Source: VXLM01 sp034421575 | Lineage (GTDB): Bacteria > Chloroflexota > Dehalococcoidia > Lucifugimonadales > VXLM01 | Length of the DNA stretch: 64,000 nt | Assembly: GCA_034421575.1 (NCBI GenBank) | Contig: DAOUKG010000044.1 | Coordinates: 1 to 64,000 of the forward strand | Direction of reading: 5' to 3' | Shown: piece by piece, positions 1 to 7,110 of the stretch | Layout of the letters: every line of letters starts with the position of its first letter | Position numbering within the stretch: the first letter of the stretch is position 1 | Program-made: the position numbers and the translations under genes | The notes under the pieces: model-generated | What the model saw: the letters and a program-made list of their open reading frames with translations, nothing else | Told to the model about the DNA's origin: nothing | The model's database searches: none

Positions 1-1
1 G

Positions 2-103
2 AAGGATCGCAATCGGGAGGCAGTGCGTGTGAACTGGCGCTTCACTACCGAGGACGCACGCATCAGACTGAAGTCGCTCTACCCGTCAATACAATCAGGT
101 TAG
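2..103 (+). CDS. IS630-type transposase, C-terminal end only (cut by window edge)
   Basis: Frame 2 is open from the window edge to TAG at 101-103 and reads KDRNREAVRVNWRFTTEDAR, then IRLKSLYPSIQSG. The VNWRFTTEDAR-I-LK-LYPS ending is characteristic of IS630/Tc1-like DDE transposases. Only the last 33 residues are visible, so catalytic residues and the left end cannot be checked. An HigA remnant begins 11 bases after the stop, which suggests the element landed in or beside a toxin-antitoxin locus. Family assignment is from memory of the C-terminal signature. Confidence 0.6.
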   Translation, partial: KDRNREAVRVNWRFTTEDARIRLKSLYPSIQSG

Positions 104-113
104 ACCACTAGTA

Positions 114-221
114 ATGACCCCCGACTACTGGCTCAACCTCCAGCGCATGTACGACCTCGACATCGCCCGCTCCAAGACCGACCTGAGCGCCATCGTACCT
201 CTCGTTGAAGCATCGGCGTAA
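114..221 (+). pseudogene. HigA-family antitoxin remnant (C-terminal part)
   Basis: A 35-residue open stretch, starting MTPDYWLNLQRMYDLDIARS and ending at TAA 219-221. TPDYWLNLQ-YDL-IAR is the C-terminal helix region of HigA/VapI-type XRE antitoxins (TPEFWLNLQ, YDL-A). The helix-turn-helix half is missing and its place is taken by the transposase end, so this is most likely a stump left by insertion or deletion. No HigB toxin is visible. Confidence 0.55.
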
Positions 222-336
222 GGGCGGTAGTGGGAGTGGTGTCTTGCTTAGCACTCTCTACGAGCCTATTTACACTCATCGTCGCAGCGTAGTAACCTAC
301 GTTCAGCACCCCTATCGCCTTGTTGTTAGGGCCTAG

Positions 337-367
337 ACCGCCTTCTGAGGCGGTTTCTGTTTTGTTT
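337..367 (+). terminator. Rho-independent terminator
   Basis: ACCGCCT (337-343), loop TCTG, AGGCGGT (348-354), followed by a T-rich run to 367. A 7-bp GC-rich stem with a tetraloop and T tract is a classical intrinsic terminator for plus-strand transcription. It lies downstream of the IS/HigA remnants and insulates the methyltransferase reading frame. The rest of 222-417 shows no gene. Confidence 0.75.
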
Positions 368-438
368 GAGAGCATGAAGATTCTGAAATTGCCACCTCTT
401 CCCCCAGTCGTTATCGGATGATCGGAGGTTACCCCGAT

Positions 439-1203
439 ATGAAAATCAAGGATCGTTATCAAGAAATAATTCGTGACATCATGGCAGAATATGCCATTCG
501 TCCCACGTCTCAGCCGGGACATGTAGTTCAGAAGGATGCAGGATTCCGGGAAGTGTTGCAACACACTGAGCACTATGTCGGAGGGGGAAATGATACTCAA
601 CCACATTATCGGTATCTTCGTTATCGAGAACTCCTAAACGATCTTGAGCCGTCCGGGAGGCGAGAAGCACATGTCGATATTGGTTGTGGCGCCGGTCTGT
701 TTTCATGGACGTTCCTCGATTAGGCGACCGCCAAAGGTGTCGACCATGACCAAGTTGACCTGTACGGACTTGACCATAGTCCGGCGATGGTACGTCTCGC
801 CCAAGAGATAAGAACTAGGCTGATGCCGGACATACCCGATTATCCAGAATTACACTATAGTCACAAAGCCAAACCACTTTTGAGTGAATTGACGGGCAAT
901 CATCAGAGTGGGACGGACTACACAATTACCTTCGGTCACGTTCTAGCGCAGGCTCACGCTCCTACAGATATAAAGGTATTTACACGGGTGATACTGCATA
1001 TCCTCAAACTAATGGATGACGGCTCCAATTGCTTCGTGGTAGCGGTCGATGCTCGCGGGGCGTGTATACCCTTCACAGAAGGGTGGACATCGTTGCTGAG
1101 CAACCTAGAGGGTGCTAACATTAGTTATGAGAGCCACGATGTGCCAACTACTAAAATCAACGACTGTAGTTGCGCGAAGATTGCTGCGCTCTATCGTGCA
1201 TAG
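439..1203 (+). pseudogene. Class I SAM-dependent methyltransferase with in-frame TAG
   Basis: Start ATG 439 is preferred over ATG 418 because GGAGG lies at 424-428. The frame encodes MKIKDRYQEIIRDIM and motif I VDIGCGAGLF, then meets TAG at 721-723. The same frame continues without a break as ATAKGVDHDQVDLYGLDHSP (the LYGLD acidic strand end of a Rossmann methyltransferase) to 1203. The stop therefore splits the SAM-binding site. A TGG-to-TAG change would be the simplest origin. Either the gene is dead, the base is a sequence error, or the stop is read through; no suppressor evidence is visible. It sits 21 bases before an AlkB-like gene. The substrate is unknown and GC is lower than in later genes. 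Confidence 0.7.
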
Positions 1204-1224
1204 TAATCATTGGAAGGACACACT

Positions 1225-1914
1225 ATGACAACTCAGTTGCCTCTACTGGGAACCGATTTCGCAGAAGGCCGCCAAGGGCTGTTTACGCCGCGTCACATCA
1301 ACTATGAGATCAGTGGAAGTTCAGGGACGCAGGAAGTGGCAGCAGTCCCAGGTCTCAAATTCATTGAGGGATTTCTGAGTCAGGAAGAACAATCTCATTG
1401 TGTAGAGCGAGTCGATGCTGCTGCGAATGAATGGCGTGATGACCTCAGTCGGCGGGTACAGCATTACGGCTGGCGCTACGATTACAAGGCGCGCGCCATC
1501 ACGCCCGACATGCACATCGGCGCGTTGCCGGATTGGCTAGCAAGATTGGCCCAAAGGTTGTACGACGAGACCGGGCTTTTCGACAAGGTGCCTGAGCAAG
1601 TCATTGTGAACGAATACGTGCCGGGCCAAGGCATAGCCATGCACACTGACCATCGCGGCTTTGGGCCAACCGTATGTACCATATCGCTGCTGGACGATTG
1701 GGAGATGGACTTTGCGGAGAACTGGAAAGACAAGACTCCGGCGCTGTTACAGAAAGGTTCTTGTGTTCTGCTAACTGACTCGGCACGTTCCGTCTGGCAA
1801 CATGGCATAGCACCGCGTAAGACAGATTCGTTGCTCGGAGGGCAGCGAAACCGTAAGCGTCGTTTGTCATTGACCTTTAGAACTGTTCTGAACCGCGACG
1901 GTCTGAATAGATGA
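1225..1914 (+). CDS. AlkB-like 2-oxoglutarate/Fe(II) dioxygenase
   Basis: A 229-residue protein starting at ATG 1225, chosen because GGAAGGA (1212-1218) stands 6 bases before it; a TTG at 1210 would add five residues. The double-stranded beta-helix iron triad is visible: H140-T-D142 (HTDHRGFGPTVCTISL) and H193 (WQHGIAPR). RRLSLTFR near the end supplies the 2-oxoglutarate-binding arginines. AlkB enzymes oxidatively remove alkyl groups from nucleic acid bases, and some relatives act on other substrates. VNEYVPGQGIAMHTDH is the usual substrate-lid and iron region. The preceding gene is a broken methyltransferase, so this member of the pair may now act alone. Confidence 0.85.
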   Translation: MTTQLPLLGTDFAEGRQGLFTPRHINYEISGSSGTQEVAAVPGLKFIEGFLSQEEQSHCVERVDAAANEWRDDLSRRVQHYGWRYDYKARAITPDMHIGALPDWLARLAQRLYDETGLFDKVPEQVIVNEYVPGQGIAMHTDHRGFGPTVCTISLLDDWEMDFAENWKDKTPALLQKGSCVLLTDSARSVWQHGIAPRKTDSLLGGQRNRKRRLSLTFRTVLNRDGLNR

Positions 1915-1946
1915 TGCAACGGTGTTGCTCAAGCAGATAGCGCCAA

Positions 1947-2789
1947 TCACCCATCGCCCGTCCACCCACGGCAGTTCGGCGTCGTGCCGCCACCACCCGT
2001 CGGTATGCACTTGCGGTTCTGGAGGTCGGTCTTGCCCGACTCTATCGCGGCCTTGACCTTTTCCACGACCTCAGACGGCGCCCACTGCGTCCAGAGCTCT
2101 TCGTTGTTCTTGAGGACGATCAATGAAGCAACGTTCGGGTTGATCCCCAGCCTGCCACCGGTGATCCTCTTCGCGGCCGCGTCGAACACTTCTTCGTCAA
2201 CCGTGATCGATTCGAGGAACCCCACGATCTCCGGGGCGCGTTCTTCCAGCCGGCCATGCACGACGATGCGCGTTCCCGGCGTCGACTCGACCATCGTCCC
2301 GAGGTCCAGCACCGCGCCGTCCTCCGACCTCTCGTCCAGCCAGTCGCTCAGGTCGGGAGAGGTCTGCAGGACGATGTCCAACTCCCCTGTCTCCAGCAGT
2401 CCGGGATATTCTTCCACCGTCGTCTCGACCAACTCGATCGTGTAGTCGTAGCCATAGACGATGACGTACCCCACCAGGTGACTGTCGAGCAGAACGCGCT
2501 TCTCGTCCCACATCCCCATGCGCACCGTCCCCTCCGTCGGCTCGTACAGGGCGTCGAGGTACGTGTCCGACCGTTCCTGGGCGGCTCGCTCCATCTCCTC
2601 TGGCGGTATCGGCGTGGGCGTGGGCTCGTCAGGAAGCGGTGTCGGCGTCGGCGTTGCCGCCCTTGCAGTTGCACGGGCTCCAAACTCAAGGGGGCTCTCC
2701 TGCTCCGGCGCGCACGCGGCAAGGGCCAAGAATGCCGTGAACGCGACCGCGAGGAATACGATAGCACTACAAACCTTCGACCTATCCAT
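1947..2789 (-). CDS. Lipoprotein, possible ABC-type substrate-binding protein
   Basis: A 280-residue protein. The start is placed at ATG 2789 (MDRSKVCSAIV) because a lipoprotein signal peptide with lipobox LALAAC follows directly and AGGGGA precedes it; the longer frame to 2939 runs through an intergenic repeat. After the lipobox comes a low-complexity ATPTPTPLPDEPTPTPIPPE linker, typical of surface-anchored proteins here. The globular part (GTVRMGMWDEKRVLLDSHLV, APEIVGFLES, W-P-EVVEKVKAAI) weakly recalls glycine-betaine/choline binding proteins (OpuAC/ProX), but no permease or ATPase gene is adjacent. It ends with two cysteines in a Gly-rich tail. Function is uncertain; attachment to the outer face of the membrane is the safest statement. 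Confidence 0.6.
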   Translation of the reverse strand: MDRSKVCSAIVFLAVAFTAFLALAACAPEQESPLEFGARATARAATPTPTPLPDEPTPTPIPPEEMERAAQERSDTYLDALYEPTEGTVRMGMWDEKRVLLDSHLVGYVIVYGYDYTIELVETTVEEYPGLLETGELDIVLQTSPDLSDWLDERSEDGAVLDLGTMVESTPGTRIVVHGRLEERAPEIVGFLESITVDEEVFDAAAKRITGGRLGINPNVASLIVLKNNEELWTQWAPSEVVEKVKAAIESGKTDLQNRKCIPTGGGGTTPNCRGWTGDG

Positions 2790-2828
2790 GTTCGTCCCCT
2801 CTCTCGCAGACGAGGTTCCTAACACTAC

Positions 2829-2881
2829 CGTCATACCGGCGAAGAGCCTGTCCCGTACTCCGATACGGGGCCGGTATCCAG
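2829..2881. repeat. Palindromic repeat interrupted by a nested 25-bp module
   Basis: CGTCATACCGGCGAAG (2829-2844) and GCCGGTATCCAG (2870-2881) are the two arms of the common dispersed hairpin, but 25 bases starting AGCCTGTCCCG and ending ATACGGG separate them. A close relative of the insert lies inside a different hairpin at 50368 and in a third setting near 9905. It sits just upstream of the lipoprotein start. The rest of the 2790-3049 gap shows no gene. Confidence 0.7.
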
Positions 2882-3049
2882 AGGGGCGAGATCTGGGGTT
2901 GAACGTCGCTGTTTCCAACTCCCAAGGTCGCCCCGCCAATTGAAGGAACTCTCGCTCTGCGGTGACTTGGTTCAGGATGGCGGCTGTCGGTTGCCGATAG
3001 TCTAGGAGCGACGGGCCGTGAGTGTCAACCTACCTACGTCGTCGGGGAA

Positions 3050-4129
3050 TTACGATCCCTCATCGTCTCGAACGAGAGTCCAGACCCTTTCAAGGGGGAT
3101 ATCAGCTCGAATCTGTTCCGAGAGGCGCTCGTAGCTTTGATATACAGCGTGTATTAAGTCGTTCGCATCCCACAATCGCACCTTGAAGAAACTCTGCCTA
3201 GCTTCACGTCTAGTAGAGGAGGTGAATCCACCCCAACTGACAAGCAGACCTTGATCGGCATTGAAGGTCGCCAGCGTCCCTTGAAGACTGCGAAGGACGT
3301 TTACGTCTGCAGCACCCTCTGTAGCTTTGACCTGGACGCAGATTCTAGGAGGATCAAACCCAACAGTGCCTTGTCCCGCAAGAATGTCAACACCTCCGTC
3401 GGGTCCCGGTGTTGAAAGGTGCGTGAAATACCCCTCAGCTTTCAGAACCCCCTCAACTAGCCGCGCGAGATCATGTCCGCTAAAGTTCAGGCGAATATGG
3501 TCAAGTATCTGTTGGTGAGCAACATCGTTAATGTTTGGAAGCGCACTGTCGTCAGCTGCGTCACCTTCGTGCGCCACATTAGATTTAGGTGTTCTTTCTG
3601 ACTCCCGTATTTCGGGGTCTTTGCCTCCCTCCAACATCGTAGCTATTCGTCTGCCTGCCTCATTTCGCTGGATCCGACAAATCGTCAACAGCGAACCAAG
3701 GGAGTAGAGTAAGTCCTGTCCAAAATAAGATCGGGGGACGTCTGTCCTAATCCAGTGAACCCGGCGAGTATGACGTTTGATGCCGTCAACCTCTTGGTAT
3801 TCATATTGCCCAGCGACGCGACCAAGGGCGATTTGCCCGGGTCGGGTCTTCAATGGTAAGGCAACTATGTCGTCTATCTGCATACCAACTGTGAATGCGG
3901 TCAGTTGGCTTACTGCCGTGATATGAGGGTCTTGGTGCCATGCGCGGAGACGATCCTGCACTTCTTCCTTGCCCATGACACCCGTCAAGTCCTGCACTTC
4001 CTGCCAGCCAATTATTGCGAGGCCTTTTTCAAGATTGGCATCATCGTCTTCCCCTTGTCGGCCAGCGCGTACTAACCAAACTCGGGCATCTTGATCATTG
4101 GATGTAGGATTCTCGGATGTTGAACCCAT
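3050..4129 (-). CDS. Mrr-like (type IV) restriction endonuclease
   Basis: A 359-residue protein with a strong ribosome site (GGAGGAAG) before ATG 4129. The C-terminal half is an Mrr-type PD-(D/E)xK nuclease: GGVDIL with D248, then CVQVKA with Q266 and K268, and a downstream LLVSWGGFTSSTRREA element. The N-terminal half (VWLVRAGRQGEDDDANLEKG, GLAIIGWQ) resembles the accessory domain fused to Mrr nucleases in many stand-alone restriction proteins. Such enzymes usually cut modified foreign DNA. No methyltransferase partner is adjacent, which fits type IV. Base composition is lower in GC than the following MFS gene, consistent with an acquired defence gene. Confidence 0.85.
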   Translation of the reverse strand: MGSTSENPTSNDQDARVWLVRAGRQGEDDDANLEKGLAIIGWQEVQDLTGVMGKEEVQDRLRAWHQDPHITAVSQLTAFTVGMQIDDIVALPLKTRPGQIALGRVAGQYEYQEVDGIKRHTRRVHWIRTDVPRSYFGQDLLYSLGSLLTICRIQRNEAGRRIATMLEGGKDPEIRESERTPKSNVAHEGDAADDSALPNINDVAHQQILDHIRLNFSGHDLARLVEGVLKAEGYFTHLSTPGPDGGVDILAGQGTVGFDPPRICVQVKATEGAADVNVLRSLQGTLATFNADQGLLVSWGGFTSSTRREARQSFFKVRLWDANDLIHAVYQSYERLSEQIRADIPLERVWTLVRDDEGS

Positions 4130-4228
4130 GAAACTTCCTCCACACTAGAGCGAGTGGCTTTGAACTTTATTACAGTTCAATCAGGAATTGTAGCCTTCGC
4201 AATACTGGAGCTAGGACGGAAGTTGGAC

Positions 4229-5467
4229 CTATCGTCCATCATTAGGCCGAAAGTTCGGCACCGACCCGACTCGACGGAGTCCCACTATCGCAATCGCCGC
4301 GAGCACACCCAGCGTGGAGAAGGCGAACACCCATTTGTACTCGCCGCCCGTCACGTCCAGGATGCCCCCGAACAGCACCGGGCCGATCACCCCTCCTAGC
4401 AGACCCAGCGACGCCTGCAGGGCCATCGTCGATCCCAAGCGCCTTGGGTCGGCCACCTCGGTGATGCCCGTCTGGTAGATCGCCGAGTCCGCCGACGCCG
4501 CCCATCCGAACACGACGCTCACTGCCACTATCACTCCCCATGGCCAGTGCCCTATCCACGCGAATCCCACCGCGCACACGCCGGCAAGGCCGAGAATGAG
4601 CGAGGCCGCTGTAATCCGTCCAAGCCGGTCGGATATCGCCCCACCCATGACGGGACCAATCGCGCCGAACGCGAGCGCCAGACCCCCAACCTCCGCCGCC
4701 GTAACGACGGCATTCCCTTCCGATACCCCTCTAGCTACCAGGATCGACACGAGGAAGACCGGCAGCCAGACCCGAAGAGCGTAGAGGTTCAACGCATGTA
4801 TCGTATAGCCAAGTATCACGAACTGCACGGGACTGCTCTTGAGCACCGAAGGGTCGAGCTTCCCGCCTGCAAGGGGTCCGTGCGTGTCGGGAACGGAGCG
4901 TATCAGCAAGAACATGAGGGGCAGACTCAATGCCGACAGCGCCGCCACGAGCGTGAAGGCGTCACGCCACTCCATCGACGCCATGAGCCACCCCGTCAGC
5001 GCCAGCGAGCCGCTGTGCGAGGCGTACTGCGCCGTCACGAACAGGCCCATTGCGGAACCCCGCCCGCTCTGCTCGAACCGCCTCGCCACGAGTCTCAGCC
5101 CCGGTATATATACCCCTAGGAATCCCACACCCGCGATGGCGCGAAGTACGACCCCCACGAACACGTTGTAGGTCGTCAGGGGGAAGAGCAGATGCGCCGC
5201 GACTGCGATCACCGCCGACACGTACATGATGCGCTTCGGGCCTATCCGGTCCGTCAGCGGTATCAGGTACAGCGCCGATGCCGCGTACCCCGCCAGATAT
5301 GCCGAGAACAGCGCCCCCGCCCCGGCGTTGTTGAGACCAAGCTCGTCCCTGATAGCCGAGAGCGCTGCGATGTAGCTGGCGATAGGCAGCAGCGCGATAA
5401 ACAGCGAGAGCGACAGCAGGACGAGCCAGACGAGACCGCCTCCGCCCGGCTGGCTCGCAACGTCCAT
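4229..5467 (-). CDS. Major facilitator superfamily transporter
   Basis: A 412-residue, 12-helix membrane protein. ATG 5467 (MDVASQPGGGG) is preferred to the GTG at 5506, which lacks a ribosome site; the evidence between them is weak. The loop 2-3 signature is LTDRIGPKRI and the loop 8-9 equivalent is ISDRLGRI, both diagnostic of the superfamily. Substrate cannot be read from sequence; the closest feel is the metabolite/drug antiporter group. It is monocistronic and lies between an Mrr gene and a TPR lipoprotein, neither of which explains a substrate. Confidence 0.85.
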   Translation of the reverse strand: MDVASQPGGGGLVWLVLLSLSLFIALLPIASYIAALSAIRDELGLNNAGAGALFSAYLAGYAASALYLIPLTDRIGPKRIMYVSAVIAVAAHLLFPLTTYNVFVGVVLRAIAGVGFLGVYIPGLRLVARRFEQSGRGSAMGLFVTAQYASHSGSLALTGWLMASMEWRDAFTLVAALSALSLPLMFLLIRSVPDTHGPLAGGKLDPSVLKSSPVQFVILGYTIHALNLYALRVWLPVFLVSILVARGVSEGNAVVTAAEVGGLALAFGAIGPVMGGAISDRLGRITAASLILGLAGVCAVGFAWIGHWPWGVIVAVSVVFGWAASADSAIYQTGITEVADPRRLGSTMALQASLGLLGGVIGPVLFGGILDVTGGEYKWVFAFSTLGVLAAIAIVGLRRVGSVPNFRPNDGR

Positions 5468-5572
5468 GCCTTGCCGTTCACTCGCCAAGGGTATCGGTCC
5501 TCTCACAGATCGAGGCAGGTCATGAACTATACGGGCAAGTACGGCTCGTTGGCAATCCGACTGCCTGAATAT

Positions 5573-5800
5573 AACTGTTCAGATTTCGTGAGTTCCCTCG
5601 ACGAACACACAGCCACTCTCATACCGACCTCTGCAAAACCTCCGTCATTCCCGCGAAGGCGGGAATCCATAGACGTTGGCAAAGCCGAGACATGCCATTT
5701 CTCGGACACTTCCTCAGCGGGGGAGCGACTACTGAAAAGTCTCCGAAAGCGGGTATCCACAGGCGTTAGGGGTGTTCACCTCATCAACTCTGAACAATTA
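5573..5800. repeat. Mosaic element A with TGTTCAGA terminal inverted repeats
   Basis: Left end AACTGTTCAGA (5573-5583) and right end TCTGAACAATT (5789-5799) are inverted repeats. Inside are a CGTCATTCCCGCGAAGGCGG hairpin repeat (5643-5672) and a second half-copy ending GCGGGTATCCAC. Three other copies of this arrangement occur at 10268, 30319 and 50277 with different interiors. No coding sequence is seen in 5468-5845, so this element explains most of that gap. Confidence 0.6.
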
Positions 5801-5845
5801 CGCCCGAACGCCTGCCCGTCCAGCATAGCCGGGAAGCCGCTCACG

Positions 5846-6517
5846 TCAGGGCGCTTGCCGGAGATTCTCCATCATGCGACGTGCCGGTGTCGTATACTCC
5901 TCGTCCTGCGTCACTTCCAGCACGCGTTCGAGGTCGCGCAGTGCCCTGTCCCGTTCGTCGAGGAAGGCGTACAGCCGCGCCCTCTCCACGTAGTATCGCG
6001 GCTCGAACGGCTCCAGCTCGATGACCTTCGACAGGTCTTCCAGCGCCGAGTCGGCGTTATTGTCCTGGACGTTCACCTGCGCTCGATTGTGGTAGGCCTC
6101 CGCGTTCTCCGGATCGAGCTCTATCGCCCGCGTGAAGCTCAGAATCGCCGACTCGCTGTCCCCCGTGTACATGGAGACGAGACCCCGCACGTTGTGCGCC
6201 TCTACGTGACCCTCGTCCAGCCTCAGCGCCTCGTCGACGATCGCCATCGCCGCGCGGAAGTTGCTCGTCTGGAAGAGCACCCTACCCTGCGCCACGTAGG
6301 CATCCGTAAACTGCCGGTCGCGCCGTATCGCCTGCGTGTACTCCTCGCGCGCCCGAACGTAGCTCCCGTTCTCCTCAAACTGTTGACCGCGCTCATAATG
6401 CTCCCTCGACAACTCCTCGTCCGACGGCCCAAAACAGCCGACCATTAGCACGGATGCCATGACGCAGAGGGCATAGCCAACGTACCAGGGACGAGTCAAT
6501 CGCGTAGGAAATGACAT
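5846..6517 (-). CDS. TPR-repeat lipoprotein
   Basis: A 223-residue protein from ATG 6517 (MSFPTRLTRPWYV). A hydrophobic signal ending in lipobox VLMVGC is followed by FGPSDEELSREHYERGQQ and four to five tetratricopeptide units. Clear 34-residue helices include YVRAREEYTQAIRRDRQF, ESAILSFTRAIELDPENA and DSALEDLSKVIELEP. The upstream MCFNEL extension to 6580 reads through non-coding sequence and is less likely. TPR lipoproteins scaffold envelope complexes or assist secretion; no partner is encoded next to it. Start and lipoprotein status are moderately sure, repeats are sure. Confidence 0.85.
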   Translation of the reverse strand: MSFPTRLTRPWYVGYALCVMASVLMVGCFGPSDEELSREHYERGQQFEENGSYVRAREEYTQAIRRDRQFTDAYVAQGRVLFQTSNFRAAMAIVDEALRLDEGHVEAHNVRGLVSMYTGDSESAILSFTRAIELDPENAEAYHNRAQVNVQDNNADSALEDLSKVIELEPFEPRYYVERARLYAFLDERDRALRDLERVLEVTQDEEYTTPARRMMENLRQAP

Positions 6518-6649
6518 ATAAAGGGACAGAAGACCTCGAAGAGCACCGCCTTGGGCGCCGTTCAATTCATTGAAGCACAAGCATGGTCAGCCCGCAAACG
6601 CCACAACACCCCGCACGCCGGTATGCCCGACTACCTTTCAGCTTCCTGC

Positions 6650-6930
6650 TACTCATTCAACCTGAATACAACAAAACGGACAGCTACCGTTTTACCTCCT
6701 CTCCCGTTCGCGGGAGAGGGCCGGGGTGAGGGTAATTCACTCCCGTTCACCCTGAGCCTGTCGAAGGGCGCTCTGAATTACGTGGCGAACTCACGAAACG
6801 GGACGCTATTACTCAACCAACTTGAATACAGCAAACCGGATAGATATCCATTTATCCCCTCTCCCGTTCGCGGGAGAGTCCGGGGTGAGGGTAATTCACC
6901 TCCGTTCACCCTGAGCTTGTCGAAGGGCCA
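6650..6930. repeat. Tandem 160-bp duplication of an intergenic repeat block
   Basis: Two copies 160 bases apart share TACTCA...CAAC-TGAATACA, a C-rich hairpin CTCTCCCGTTCGCGGGAGAG (6699-6718 and 6859-6878), GGGGTGAGGGTAATTCAC, and CGTTCACCCTGAGC-TGTCGA. They differ by scattered substitutions, so the duplication is not recent. Reading frames that cross the block are not credible genes. Together with the next two repeats this fills the 6518-7110 gap. Confidence 0.75.
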
Positions 6931-6955
6931 AGTGCCACCGGGCACCCTCCAACTA

Positions 6956-6991
6956 CCTGTCATTCCGAGCGCAGCGAGGAATCTAAAATCC
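6956..6991. repeat. Dispersed 36-bp repeat, copy 1
   Basis: CCTGTCATTCCGAGCGCAGC followed by GAGGAATCTAAAATCC. A nearly identical copy lies at 8437-8472. It carries no hairpin comparable to the others and no reading frame. Confidence 0.7.
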
Positions 6992-7054
6992 TCCCCCGCC
7001 ACGGAATAAACTCAGAGAGACCATTCCCGCGAAATAAGACCCTTGCCTATCCCC

Positions 7055-7098
7055 CTCTCCCGTTCGCGGGAGAGGGCTGGGGTGAGGGTAATTCACCA
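7055..7098. repeat. C-rich hairpin repeat
   Basis: CTCTCCCGTTCGCGGGAGAG (7055-7074) followed by GGCTGGGGTGAGGGTAATTC. It is a third nearby copy of the hairpin in the 6650-6930 duplication and stands just past the 3' end of the minus-strand oxidoreductase, where it could act as a transcript end. Confidence 0.65.
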
Positions 7099-7110
7099 CC
7101 ACTCACCGTC

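Noticed and set aside
721..723. Pyrrolysine or recoding at TAG
   Set aside because: No pyl genes or conserved downstream structure are visible, and other genes in the window end normally; a nonsense mutation or sequence error is simpler.
4154..4399. An 81-codon plus-strand frame
   Set aside because: Most of it is antisense to the MFS gene and it lacks a ribosome site.
6650..7098. CRISPR array
   Set aside because: The hairpin repeats are at irregular spacing (160 and about 196 bases), have recurring rather than unique intervals, and no cas genes are present.
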